Source of the DNA: Alphaproteobacteria bacterium
GTDB taxonomy: Bacteria; Pseudomonadota; Alphaproteobacteria; SMXS01
NCBI GenBank assembly: GCA_016124315.1
Contig: WGNW01000025.1
Span: 1-64,000, forward strand
Direction of reading: 5' to 3'
Length of the DNA: 64,000 bases
Below, one piece after another: positions 48,035 through 56,149 of the stretch. The position numbers and the translations under genes were made by a program. The notes under the pieces were generated by a model. It did no database searches. It saw only the letters and a list, made by a program, of their open reading frames with translations, and was not told the origin of the DNA. Numbering within the stretch: the stretch's first letter is position 1; every line of letters starts with the position of its first letter.

Positions 48035-48071
48035 CTGAGGAGGGCCGCGGGCCCGTCGCGAAGGGCGGGCC
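48035..48071 (+). repeat. Interspersed palindromic repeat, second, inverted copy
   Basis: CTGAGGAG, the stem GGCCGCGGGCC, GTCGCGAAG and GGCGGGCC. It shares both constant blocks with the copy at 47961-47995 and is inverted to it. The 205 bases between the operon end and the tautomerase gene hold little besides this pair and an AT-richer patch (48001-48030) that may hold the tautomerase promoter. Confidence 0.5.
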
Positions 48072-48154
48072 GGGCCGCCGCGCCTTCCCGCTTGACAGGA
48101 GGCGCCATCCTCCGGCCCCCTGAAGGCCGTGGAAGGAACGGGAGGAAGGCGATC

Positions 48155-48391
48155 ATGCCGCATGTCATCGTCAAGCTGTGGCCCGGCAAGACCGAGGACC
48201 AGAAGACCGAACTCGCCCAGGCCATCGCCGCCGACGTCAGCCGCGTCCTGGGCTCGAAGGACGAATCCGTCTCGGTCGCCTTCGAGGAGGTGGACTCCGC
48301 CGACTGGATGGAAACCGTCTACGAGCCGGACATCAGCGGCAGATGGGAGACGGTGTACAAGAAGCCGGGCTACGGGCCGGGCAAGGCATGA
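48155..48391 (+). CDS. 4-oxalocrotonate tautomerase family protein (PptA-like)
   Basis: A 78-residue tautomerase. The catalytic Pro is the second residue ([11 protein letters not shown]) and becomes Pro1 after Met removal; KPGYGPGKA closes the protein. The pattern [18 protein letters not shown] and KKPGY is close to E. coli PptA (YdcE), whose physiological role is not settled. GGAGGAAGG lies 5-11 bases ahead of the ATG. It is a one-gene unit, convergent with the P450. Confidence 0.88.
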   Translation: MPHVIVKLWPGKTEDQKTELAQAIAADVSRVLGSKDESVSVAFEEVDSADWMETVYEPDISGRWETVYKKPGYGPGKA

Positions 48392-48414
48392 CGGCCCTCT
48401 CGCCTCCCTAACCG

Positions 48415-49686
48415 TCACCCCGCATCGAAGCTCAGCCACAGCTCCTTCAGTCCCCGCAGCACGAAGCCCGGGTGGTGCCTGAAGTCGTTCCTGCCCGGCG
48501 TCAGGCGCAGGTTGGGCAGCCGCGCGAGCAGGCGCTGATAGGCGATCACCAGTTCCATACGGGCGAGCGGACCGCCGGGGCAGTGGTGCTCGCCCTGGCT
48601 GAAGGCGAGGTGCTTGCCGGCGTTCTCCCGGTCGATGTCGAGCGCGTCGGGGCAGGCGAACACCTCGCCGTCGCGGTTGCCGGCGCCGAAGCGGATGTGC
48701 ACGGTCGAGCCCTTGGGGATGGGCACGCCGCGGATCTCGGTGTCGCGGGTGGCGATGCGGTCGAGGCCCTGGGTGGGCGATTCGAAGCGCAGCACCTCCT
48801 CGACGAAATTGGGAATCTTGCCCGGGTCGTCCCGCAACGCCCGGTAGACCGACGGATCGCGCAGCATCAGCCACAGGCCCGAGGCCAGGGTGAAGGTGGT
48901 GGTCTCGTTGCCGCCCACATACATGTTGTCGACGATGGACGCGATCTCGTGGTCGGTGAGCGGCCGCTCGCCCTCGTAGCGGGCCTGCACCAGGTGAGTG
49001 ATGACGTCGTCGCGCGGTTCCTTGCGGCGGGCGTCGGCGGTGCGCCTGATGTAGTCCTGGAAGGCGACTCCCTGGCGGGCGACCTCCAGCTCCTGCTCCA
49101 GGGTGAGGCCGCGGGCGAAGGGCAGCGTCCAGGTGGTGGACCATTCCTTGAGCTGCGGGATGTCCTCCAGCGGGAAGCCGATCAGCAGGGTGATGATGCG
49201 GATCGGCAGCGGCACGCCGAAGTCGCGGATGAACTCGATCCCGCCGGCGCCGGCGAAGCCGTCGATCAGCTCGTCGACGGTGCGCTCGATCATCGGCTGG
49301 GCGCGGCGCAGCGCCGTCTTGGACAGCATGTCCTTGTCGATCAGCACCCGGTATTTCTTGTGGTCCGGCGGGTCCATGCCGAGGAGCGGCCAGCGGGCGC
49401 GGCCGGTCTCCCTGCCGAGGCCGTGGTCGACGTAGTACTGGCGCGCCTCGGCGTGCTCGATGAGCTGCTCGCCGCCGTGGATCTCCGGCTGGTTGGAGAA
49501 GGTCTCCGGGTCGCGCACCACCGCCAGCACGTCCTCGTACTTGCAGACCACGTAGGTGTCCGTGCCGGGAATGCGGTAGACCGGCGACTGCTCGTGTAGC
49601 CGGCGGTAGGCGGGGAACCAGTCCTCCTGGGTTTCCGGGTCATATAGGTCGATCGCGTCGGGGGCGACCGGATCGGTGCTGCTCAA
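48415..49686 (-). CDS. Cytochrome P450
   Basis: Soluble haem monooxygenase of 423 residues. The I-helix is YVGGNETTT (residues 257-264), with Asn in place of the usual acid before the Thr pair; the K-helix ExxR is EEVLR (E297-R300); and the haem loop FSQGEHHCPGG has the axial Cys at residue 369. The start is a TTG at 49684-49686 giving MSSTDPVAPDAI; no in-frame ATG fits. Sequence style is like bacterial P450s that act on terpenes, steroids or fatty acids. No redox partner is in the window. It is downstream of the exosortase-like operon by 86 bases. Confidence 0.92.
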   Translation of the reverse strand: MSSTDPVAPDAIDLYDPETQEDWFPAYRRLHEQSPVYRIPGTDTYVVCKYEDVLAVVRDPETFSNQPEIHGGEQLIEHAEARQYYVDHGLGRETGRARWPLLGMDPPDHKKYRVLIDKDMLSKTALRRAQPMIERTVDELIDGFAGAGGIEFIRDFGVPLPIRIITLLIGFPLEDIPQLKEWSTTWTLPFARGLTLEQELEVARQGVAFQDYIRRTADARRKEPRDDVITHLVQARYEGERPLTDHEIASIVDNMYVGGNETTTFTLASGLWLMLRDPSVYRALRDDPGKIPNFVEEVLRFESPTQGLDRIATRDTEIRGVPIPKGSTVHIRFGAGNRDGEVFACPDALDIDRENAGKHLAFSQGEHHCPGGPLARMELVIAYQRLLARLPNLRLTPGRNDFRHHPGFVLRGLKELWLSFDAG

Positions 49687-49772
49687 CGTGCCGTTTCCAT
49701 GCCGAGGTTTCGGGGCGTCGTCCCGGCATCTTAGCCAGACCGATCGCGGTCCGCCAATGCGGCAAGCCGCCG

Positions 49773-50231
49773 CTACGGAGCCGTCCCCTGCGCCGGGGCG
49801 CTGAGCGGCGGGTCGAACGGCATCACCCGCATGTCGGACCACGCATTGGCGCTGTCCGCCTCGCGCACCAGCGGATCGGACGGACGCAGCAGCCGCGGCT
49901 TGGCGCCGGTCGCCCACGCCGCGGCGTAGACCCGCTGGTCGGGCCCCAGCGGGAACCGCACCAGCGCCTGGTCGCGGACCACCGCGACGTAGTATTCGCC
50001 GGGCCCCTTGAGCGGATAGCCCACCCAGGTGTCGGCGCTCCAGACGGTGTTGCCGCCGGCGTCCAACCGCATCAGCCGGGCGACGCTGTTGGTGCCGCCG
50101 TCGACAGGCACGTCGCGTGCCTGGACCACCTTGAGCAGGTCGCGGTCGTCCTGGGCGTGGCCGGCGGAGACGGCGAGGAACAGCGGCACCGCGAGCAGCA
50201 GCGCCAGGGCGAGTCGGGCCATCTTGGTCAT
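49773..50231 (-). CDS. Small secreted protein in the exosortase-like operon
   Basis: A 152-residue protein with a signal peptide (LALALLLAVPLFLAVSAGHA) and a likely beta-rich mature part (TVWSADTWVGYPLKGPGEYYVAVVRDQALVRFPLG) with Pro-rich end. It has no Cys and no membrane anchor, so it should be periplasmic or released. Two ATGs (50237, 50231) follow GGAGGGAG; the second has the better spacing of about 8 bases. Its start overlaps the end of the sorting-signal protein gene by a few bases. No family recognised. Confidence 0.7.
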   Translation of the reverse strand: MTKMARLALALLLAVPLFLAVSAGHAQDDRDLLKVVQARDVPVDGGTNSVARLMRLDAGGNTVWSADTWVGYPLKGPGEYYVAVVRDQALVRFPLGPDQRVYAAAWATGAKPRLLRPSDPLVREADSANAWSDMRVMPFDPPLSAPAQGTAP

Positions 50232-50233
50232 GT

Positions 50234-50926
50234 TCATCTCCCTCCGCTCCGGGCCCGGCCGCGCCGGACGACGACCGCGCCGGCGACGCCCACGCCCGTA
50301 AGGATCACGGCGATCAGCCACGGCCAGGGCAGCACCGGCGTCGGCTTCGGCTTCTCGGGCTCCTTGGGCCACGGCAACTGGTCGATGCTCTCCGGGCACG
50401 GCACCTCGCGCGTGTCCACCAGCGTATCATCCCAATAGGTCCTGATGATCAGGACGCACTGCCCGCTGCGCTGGACCTGCTCGTATTCTACACGCTCGAT
50501 CTTGCCGTTGTTGTCGTCGTCGTGCGGCTTGCCTGCGCTGTTCTCCGATTCGGTGCTCGAGCCGCTGTACTTGCCGGTCGCGTCCAGCTTGAAGCGGTTC
50601 AGCGCGCCGATATAGGGGCAGCGATGGACCACCTTGCCGCCGCAGATCAGGTAGAACAGCGGGACGCGGCCATGGTTGGTCACGCAGCGCAGGATGCAGT
50701 TCGGCGGATTGGCGGTGTCGCCGTCGACCCGGAACTTCGGATACGTCCAGTCCGCCTTGCCGTCGCCGTCGAGATCGTTGCCGGCGACGGCCTCTCCCGA
50801 ACTGATCTGCGCCTCGGTGGGCGGGCAGTTGGCGGCGTGCGCGGCGGCGGTCGCGATCAGACAACAGGCACAGGCGACGAGCAGCGCCGCGGCCCATCGC
50901 GGAAAGAAGTCGAGAAGCTTTTGCAT
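50234..50926 (-). CDS. Secreted protein with exosortase-type C-terminal sorting signal, likely substrate
   Basis: A 230-residue protein with signal peptide (WAAALLVACACCLIATAAAHA), an ectodomain with Cys pairs (NCILRC, LICGGKVVHRC, QCV, VPC) and two possible calcium loops (NDLDGDGKADW near residue 50 and DDDNNGKIERVE near residue 140). It ends in a tripartite tail: a Pro-rich segment PTPVLPWPW (about 195-203), one membrane helix WLIAVILTGVGVAGAVVV, and a basic end RRGRARSGGR. This is the layout of PEP-CTERM/IPTLxxWG-CTERM proteins, with a different motif. It lies 42 bases downstream of the exosortase-like gene. Confidence 0.75.
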   Translation of the reverse strand: MQKLLDFFPRWAAALLVACACCLIATAAAHAANCPPTEAQISSGEAVAGNDLDGDGKADWTYPKFRVDGDTANPPNCILRCVTNHGRVPLFYLICGGKVVHRCPYIGALNRFKLDATGKYSGSSTESENSAGKPHDDDNNGKIERVEYEQVQRSGQCVLIIRTYWDDTLVDTREVPCPESIDQLPWPKEPEKPKPTPVLPWPWLIAVILTGVGVAGAVVVRRGRARSGGR

Positions 50927-50968
50927 TGGCGATTCCCCCTCACCAAATGCCCAGCCATAGAGATGCGC

Positions 50969-51505
50969 CTAGTCGACACGCCCGGAGAGCCGAAAAACGA
51001 CATAGGACGTGACGACCAGAAACTGTACGCCGTTCCACAAATAGGCGTGGACAACAGACATCACCTCTGGATTGACTTCCATTAATACCACAAGACTGAC
51101 AATTCTGAAAGAATTCAGGACACCGTATAGTAACGATACCGTGACCATGCCGACGCCCTTGCGCCATGGCCCGCGCGCCGCCACCGCCTCCAGCGCGATC
51201 AGGGTGGCGAAGGCGGGCAGCGCCACGCAGTCGGCGGTGATGACCAGCGGATCGGGGGAGCCGGGAACCCACAGATAGGGGGCATAGAAGGCGGGCGCGA
51301 ACCGGGTTCCCGCCAGCAGCCACTCGGCCGACCTGCCCAGCAACCCGGCGCCGGCGTCCGCCAGCGGCGGCTGGAGCGGGCTGAAGCAGAACAGGCCGAG
51401 CAGCAGCAGGAAGAGGCCGAGGAAGACGGTGATCCGCCTCAGGCCGGCCCGGGTGCGCGGGCTCGCCAGGAAACCCGGTCCGCCGCCATCGGCCAGCGCC
51501 GGCAT
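50969..51505 (-). CDS. Exosortase/archaeosortase-like membrane protease (XrtH-like)
   Basis: A 178-residue membrane protein with about five hydrophobic helices (VFLGLFLLLLGLFCFSPL, ALPAFATLIALEAVAA, MVTVSLLYGVLN, SFRIVSLVVLMEV, VQFLVVTSYVVF). The catalytic-type residues of exosortases are in the right order and spacing: Cys93 in ITADCVALP, Arg134 in LNSFRIVSL, and His153 in VVHAYLWNGV. Short size and the N-x-x-R-I and H-x-x-x-W patterns recall XrtH. The start lies 7 bases after the epoxide hydrolase stop. Function as a transpeptidase on the next gene product is inferred. Confidence 0.75.
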   Translation of the reverse strand: MPALADGGGPGFLASPRTRAGLRRITVFLGLFLLLLGLFCFSPLQPPLADAGAGLLGRSAEWLLAGTRFAPAFYAPYLWVPGSPDPLVITADCVALPAFATLIALEAVAARGPWRKGVGMVTVSLLYGVLNSFRIVSLVVLMEVNPEVMSVVHAYLWNGVQFLVVTSYVVFRLSGRVD

Positions 51506-51512
51506 CGGGCGC

Positions 51513-52466
51513 TCAGAACTTGCGGCGCAGCCAGTCCAGCATCACCCGCGTCACCTCCTCCGGGTGCTCCTGCTGGATGCAGTGGCCGCAGTCCCCGACG
51601 CGGTAGCGCTCCACGTCGTCGATGTATTCTTCCATGTCGTCGCCCAGGCCGGGCGGCACGGCCGGATCGTCGGCCGCCTGGATGTAGAGGCAGGGCACGT
51701 GGATCTCCTGCGGCACGTCGGCGGTGCTCTCCCAGTTCCACGACCAGTTGCGGTACCAGTCGATGGTCGAGGTGAAGCCGGTCCGGCGGTAGGTGTCGAT
51801 GTAGACCTGCCGCTCTTCGTCGCTCAGGTAGACACGGCCGGGGCGCGGGTCGATGCGCTTGCGGATGGTGCGGTTGCGCTCTTCCTTGGGCAGCGCCTGG
51901 TATTCGGCGTAGCTGCGCGTCAGCTTGCGGAACTGGTTGGTGAAGATCGCCTCGACGTTGGTCAGCATGGCCTCGTCGGCCCGGCGCGAGGTCTGGAAGT
52001 CGCAGATGTACCAGTCCGGCCCCCAGGCGTCCCACATGGCCTGCAGCGGGTCGCGGCTCGGACGCGGGAAGAACGGCGCGCCGGCGCCGATCACGCCGGC
52101 CACCCGATCCGGATGCAGCAGCGCCATCTGCCAGACCATGATGCCGCCCCAGTCGTGCCCGGCGAACACCGCGCGCTCGTGGCCGAAGGCGTCGAGCAGG
52201 CCGGCCATGTCGCCGGTCAGGTGGTGGATGTCGTAGTCGCGCACCACGCAGGGCTTGTCGGTCCGGCCGTAGCCGCGCTGGTCGGGCGCCAGGGCGTGGT
52301 AGCCCGCCTCGCCCAGCGCCTTCAGCTGGTGCCGCCAGGCATAGGCCAGCTCGGGCCAGCCATGGGCCAGCACCACGGCCGGCCCGTCCTTGGGCCCGGC
52401 CTCGTGGACCGCCATGCGGATGCCATTGGTCTCGATGAATGTCGGTTCCGGAAAATCCGCCGGCAT
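51513..52466 (-). CDS. Alpha/beta hydrolase, epoxide hydrolase type
   Basis: Cytosolic hydrolase of 317 residues of the soluble epoxide hydrolase group. It has the oxyanion motif VVLAHGWPELAYAWRHQ, the nucleophile elbow FAGHDWGGIMVW with Asp, a cap domain carrying Tyr residues, and the charge-relay CLYIQAADDPAVPP and GDCGHCIQQEHPEEV. The nucleophile Asp (not Ser) fits epoxide opening. It heads the minus-strand run that continues with the exosortase-like gene and, further down, a P450, which could supply an epoxide substrate. Confidence 0.85.
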   Translation of the reverse strand: MPADFPEPTFIETNGIRMAVHEAGPKDGPAVVLAHGWPELAYAWRHQLKALGEAGYHALAPDQRGYGRTDKPCVVRDYDIHHLTGDMAGLLDAFGHERAVFAGHDWGGIMVWQMALLHPDRVAGVIGAGAPFFPRPSRDPLQAMWDAWGPDWYICDFQTSRRADEAMLTNVEAIFTNQFRKLTRSYAEYQALPKEERNRTIRKRIDPRPGRVYLSDEERQVYIDTYRRTGFTSTIDWYRNWSWNWESTADVPQEIHVPCLYIQAADDPAVPPGLGDDMEEYIDDVERYRVGDCGHCIQQEHPEEVTRVMLDWLRRKF

Positions 52467-52581
52467 GGACCCCTCCTCTCCCAGGGAGCGCCCATGGTGC
52501 GGCCATAAGCCGCCACAGTCACGCGTGCATTTGCAGCGGCGTGTGGGTTACCCTGCGGTCGCGTCAACCGGGGAGGACGGC

Positions 52582-53679
52582 ATGAAGGCACTGGCGGCGG
52601 TGGTTCGGGAAGCGAAGGGCGACTTCCTGCTCGAGGAGGTGGAGGTGGACGAGCCCCGCGCCGACGAGGTGCTGATCAGGATCGTCGCCAGCGGCATCTG
52701 CCACACCGACATCGCGGTGAAGAACCAGGACATCGCCATCCCGCTGCCCATGGTGCTGGGCCACGAGGGCGCCGGCGTGGTGGAGAAGGTGGGTAGCGCG
52801 GTCACCCACCTGAAGCCGGGCGACCACGTGGTGCTGAGCGGCGATTCCTGCGGCCACTGCCACAGCTGCCTGGAGGCGAGGACCGCCTATTGCGACGAGT
52901 TCGTGCCGCGCAACCTGCTGGGCCTGCGCGGCGACGGCAGCTCGCCGCTCACCCAGCACGGCCAGCCGCTGCGCGGCCGCTTCGTCGGCCAGTCGTCGTT
53001 CGCCACCTGGTCGCTGGCGCCGGCGCGCAGCGTCAACAAGGTGCCGGACGACCTGCCGCTGGAGCTGATGGGGCCGCTGGGCTGCGGCCTGACCACGGGC
53101 GCCGGCACGGTGCTCAACGCCCTGAGGCCGCCGCCCGGATCCTCGGTCGCCGTGTTCGGCGTCGGCACGGTCGGCCTCTCGGCGGTGATGGGCGCAAGCC
53201 TCGCCGGCTGCGCCACCATCGTCGCCGTCGACGTGAAGCGCAACCGGCTGGACATGGCGGCCGAGCTGGGCGCCACCCACTGCATCGACGCCTCGTCCCA
53301 GAACCCGGTGTCGGAGATCCGCAAGATCACCCGGCGCGGCGCCGACTTCTCGGCCGAGTGCTCCGGCGTGCCGGTGGCGGTGCGCCAGGCCGTGGACTGC
53401 CTGGCGCGGCCCGGCTGGTGCGCCCAGGTGGGCGCGACGCCCGGCGGCATCGAGATTCCCCTCAGCATGGACCATATCGGCCTGGGCCGGGGCATCAGGG
53501 GCGTGGTGATGGGCGACAGCGTCACCCAGACCTTCGTGCCCTACCTGGCCGAGCTGTGGCGTTCCGGCCGCCTGCCCTACGACAAGTTCGTCCGCTACTA
53601 CGACTTCGCCGACATCAACCAGGCGGTCCACGACAGCGCGGTGACCGGCGAGGTGATCAAGCCGATCCTGCGCATGTAG
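52582..53679 (+). CDS. Zinc-dependent alcohol dehydrogenase (aryl-alcohol type)
   Basis: NAD-dependent medium-chain dehydrogenase of 365 residues. The catalytic zinc ligands are in SGICHTD and LGHEGAGVVEKVG, the structural zinc Cys set in SCGHCHSCLEARTAYC, and the cofactor loop is VFGVGTVGLSAVM. The pattern is near benzyl- and aryl-alcohol dehydrogenases (XylB type). GGGGAGGACGGC precedes the ATG at 52582. It is divergent from the epoxide hydrolase by 115 bases. Confidence 0.9.
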   Translation: MKALAAVVREAKGDFLLEEVEVDEPRADEVLIRIVASGICHTDIAVKNQDIAIPLPMVLGHEGAGVVEKVGSAVTHLKPGDHVVLSGDSCGHCHSCLEARTAYCDEFVPRNLLGLRGDGSSPLTQHGQPLRGRFVGQSSFATWSLAPARSVNKVPDDLPLELMGPLGCGLTTGAGTVLNALRPPPGSSVAVFGVGTVGLSAVMGASLAGCATIVAVDVKRNRLDMAAELGATHCIDASSQNPVSEIRKITRRGADFSAECSGVPVAVRQAVDCLARPGWCAQVGATPGGIEIPLSMDHIGLGRGIRGVVMGDSVTQTFVPYLAELWRSGRLPYDKFVRYYDFADINQAVHDSAVTGEVIKPILRM

Positions 53680-53680
53680 C

Positions 53681-53702
53681 GCCGCGCCGCCGGAGGCGCG
53701 GC
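53681..53702. repeat. GC hairpin after the alcohol dehydrogenase gene
   Basis: GCCGCGCC and GGCGCGGC (53681-53688 and 53695-53702) form a perfect 8-bp stem right after the stop codon. No T run follows, so it is at best a weak terminator. Confidence 0.4.
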
Positions 53703-53720
53703 ACCGACCACTTCCGTTGT

Positions 53721-53743
53721 CATATACCCCCTGGGGGTATATG
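53721..53743. promoter_or_regulatory. CsoR-type operator in the copper ATPase promoter
   Basis: A perfect palindrome with arms CATATACCCCC and GGGGGTATATG around a central T. TACCCCC-N-GGGGGTA is the CsoR/RcnR/FrmR-class site. It fills the 17-base space between TTGTCA (53717-53722) and TATGTA (53740-53745), so a bound repressor would block the promoter. The regulator gene is not in the window. Confidence 0.75.
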
Positions 53744-53779
53744 TAGAGTTCACATCCGGAACAACGGCAGGAAGCGGGC

Positions 53780-56149
53780 ATGGCTGGCGAGCACCACACC
53801 TCCCACGACTCCCACGAGGGCCACGGCGGGCACGCCCACGGCGCCTGCTGCGGCGGCCATGGCGACGGCAAGGTGAAGGACCCGGTCTGCGGCATGACGG
53901 TGGACCCGGCGACCTCGCCCCACCATGCCACCCACCAGGGCACGGACTATCACTTCTGCTCGAAGGGCTGCCGCGACAAGTTCGTCGCCGACCCGGAGAA
54001 GTACCTGACGCCGCGCGAGCCCGAAAAGGCCATCGAAGGCGCGGTCTATACCTGCCCGATGCACCCGGAGGTGCACCAGATTGGCCCCGGCGACTGCCCG
54101 ATCTGCGGCATGGCGCTGGAGCCCATGACCGTCTCGGCCGTGCCGGGCAAGAGCGCCGAGCTGTCCGACATGGCGCGCCGGTTCTGGATCGGCCTGGTGC
54201 TGACGCTGCCGCTGTTCGTCACCGAGATGGGCGGGCACCTGTTCGGCTGGGAGGGCGTGACCGACGGGCCGGCGGCCGGCTGGATCCAGTTCGCCCTGGC
54301 GACGCCGGTAGTGTTCTGGTCGGGCGCGCCCTTCTTCAAGCGCGGCTGGAAGTCGCTGGTCACCCGCAACCTCAACATGTTCACGCTGATCTCCCTGGGC
54401 ACGGGCATCGCCTGGCTCTACAGCACCGTCGCCCTGCTGGTTCCCGGCGCCTTCCCGGCGACCTTTCGGGGCCCGGACGGCGCCGTGCCGCTCTATTTCG
54501 AGGCGTCGGCCACCATCATCGTGCTGGTTCTGGTGGGCCAGGTGCTGGAGCTGCGGGCGCGCGAGCGCACCTCGGGCGCGATCCGCGCGCTGCTCGACCT
54601 GTCGCCCCGCAAGGCGCGCCGGCTGCTGGCGGACGGCGGCGACGAGGAGATCGACATCGACCAGGTGACGGTGGGCGACCGGCTGCGCATCCGCCCGGGC
54701 GAGAAGGTGCCGGTGGACGGCACCGTGGAGGACGGCCGCTCCGCCATCGACGAGTCCATGATCACCGGTGAATCCGTGCCGGTCTCCAAGGAGGCGGGCG
54801 ACAAGGTGATCGGCGGCACGGTCAACCAGACCGGCGCGCTGATCATGACCGCCGAGGGCGTGGGCAGCGAGACCGTGCTGGCGCGCATCGTCGAGATGGT
54901 CTCGAAGGCCCAGCGCAGCCGCGCGCCGGTGCAGCGCCTGGCCGACACCGTGGCCGGCTATTTCGTGCCGGCGGTGATGGCCGCCGCCGTGCTGGCCTTT
55001 GCTGCCTGGAGCCTGTGGGGGCCGGCGCCGGCCACGGTCAACGGGCTGGTCGCCGCCGTGACCGTGCTGATCATCGCCTGCCCCTGCGCGCTGGGGCTCG
55101 CCACGCCCATGTCGATCATGGTCGCCGTGGGACGGGGCGCCCAGGCGGGCGTGCTGATCCGCGACGCCGAGGCGCTGGAGCGTCTGGAGAAGGTCGACAC
55201 CCTGGTGGTGGACAAGACTGGCACCCTGACCGAGGGGCGGCCGGAGGTGACCGTCATCGTGCCGGCCGGCGACATCGCCGAGAACGACCTGCTGGCGCTG
55301 GCGGCGGCGGTGGAGCGGGCGAGTGAGCATCCCCTCGCCCAGGCCGTCGTCCGCGCCGACGAGGAGCGCGGCCTGACCGTCGGCGCAGTGGCCGACTTCG
55401 ACGCCCCGTCGGGCAAGGGCGCGACGGGGCGGGTGGACGGGCGCCAGGTCGTCCTGGGCAGCCCGTCCTTCCTGGAGGCCGAGGGTGTCGACACCGGCCC
55501 GCTCGCCGACGAGGCCGACCGGCTGCGCCGCGAAGGGGCCACGGCGGTGTTCGCCGCCGTCGACGGACGCCTGGCGGGCATCCTGGCGGTCGCCGACCCG
55601 GTGCGCGAGAGCGGGGCGGGCGTGATCGCGGAGCTGCATGGACGCGGCATCCGGCTGGTGATGCTGACCGGCGACAACCGGACCACCGCCGAGGCGGTCG
55701 CCGGCCGCCTCGGCATCGACGAGGTGCGCGCCGAGGTGCTGCCCGAGGACAAGGGCGCCGCGGTCGAGGACCTGCGCCGGCAGGGCCGGGTGGTGGCGAT
55801 GGCCGGCGACGGCGTCAACGACGCCCCGGCGCTGGCCGCCGCCGACGTGGGCATCGCCATGGGCTCGGGCACGGACGTGGCCATGGAGAGCGCCGGCGTC
55901 ACCCTGCTGAACGGCGACCTGACCGGCATCACCAGGGCGCTGGCGCTGAGCCGCGGCACCATGCGCAACATCCGGCAGAACCTGTTCCTCGCCTTCGTCT
56001 ACAACAGCGCGGGCGTGCCGATCGCGGGCGGCATCCTCTACCCGTTCTTCGGCATCCTGCTGTCGCCGGTGATCGCCGCGGCGGCCATGTCGCTGTCGTC
56101 GGTGAGCGTGGTCGGCAACGCCCTAAGGCTGCGCCGCATCCGCCTCTAG
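53780..56149 (+). CDS. Copper-translocating P-type ATPase with YHS and heavy-metal binding domains
   Basis: P1B-type ATPase of 789 residues that exports copper. A His-rich head (residues 1-30) is followed by a YHS domain ([15 protein letters not shown]...YHFCSKGC, about 33-76), a TAT-like CPMHPEV...[12 protein letters not shown] metal site (91-114), membrane helices, the actuator TGES, the CPC triad (Cys434-Pro-Cys436) in the sixth helix, the phosphorylation Asp478 in DKTGTLTEG, and the hinge [10 protein letters not shown]. The head domain types are seen in CopB/SilP-like enzymes. A CsoR-type site in the promoter fits copper induction. Confidence 0.92.
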   Translation: MAGEHHTSHDSHEGHGGHAHGACCGGHGDGKVKDPVCGMTVDPATSPHHATHQGTDYHFCSKGCRDKFVADPEKYLTPREPEKAIEGAVYTCPMHPEVHQIGPGDCPICGMALEPMTVSAVPGKSAELSDMARRFWIGLVLTLPLFVTEMGGHLFGWEGVTDGPAAGWIQFALATPVVFWSGAPFFKRGWKSLVTRNLNMFTLISLGTGIAWLYSTVALLVPGAFPATFRGPDGAVPLYFEASATIIVLVLVGQVLELRARERTSGAIRALLDLSPRKARRLLADGGDEEIDIDQVTVGDRLRIRPGEKVPVDGTVEDGRSAIDESMITGESVPVSKEAGDKVIGGTVNQTGALIMTAEGVGSETVLARIVEMVSKAQRSRAPVQRLADTVAGYFVPAVMAAAVLAFAAWSLWGPAPATVNGLVAAVTVLIIACPCALGLATPMSIMVAVGRGAQAGVLIRDAEALERLEKVDTLVVDKTGTLTEGRPEVTVIVPAGDIAENDLLALAAAVERASEHPLAQAVVRADEERGLTVGAVADFDAPSGKGATGRVDGRQVVLGSPSFLEAEGVDTGPLADEADRLRREGATAVFAAVDGRLAGILAVADPVRESGAGVIAELHGRGIRLVMLTGDNRTTAEAVAGRLGIDEVRAEVLPEDKGAAVEDLRRQGRVVAMAGDGVNDAPALAAADVGIAMGSGTDVAMESAGVTLLNGDLTGITRALALSRGTMRNIRQNLFLAFVYNSAGVPIAGGILYPFFGILLSPVIAAAAMSLSSVSVVGNALRLRRIRL

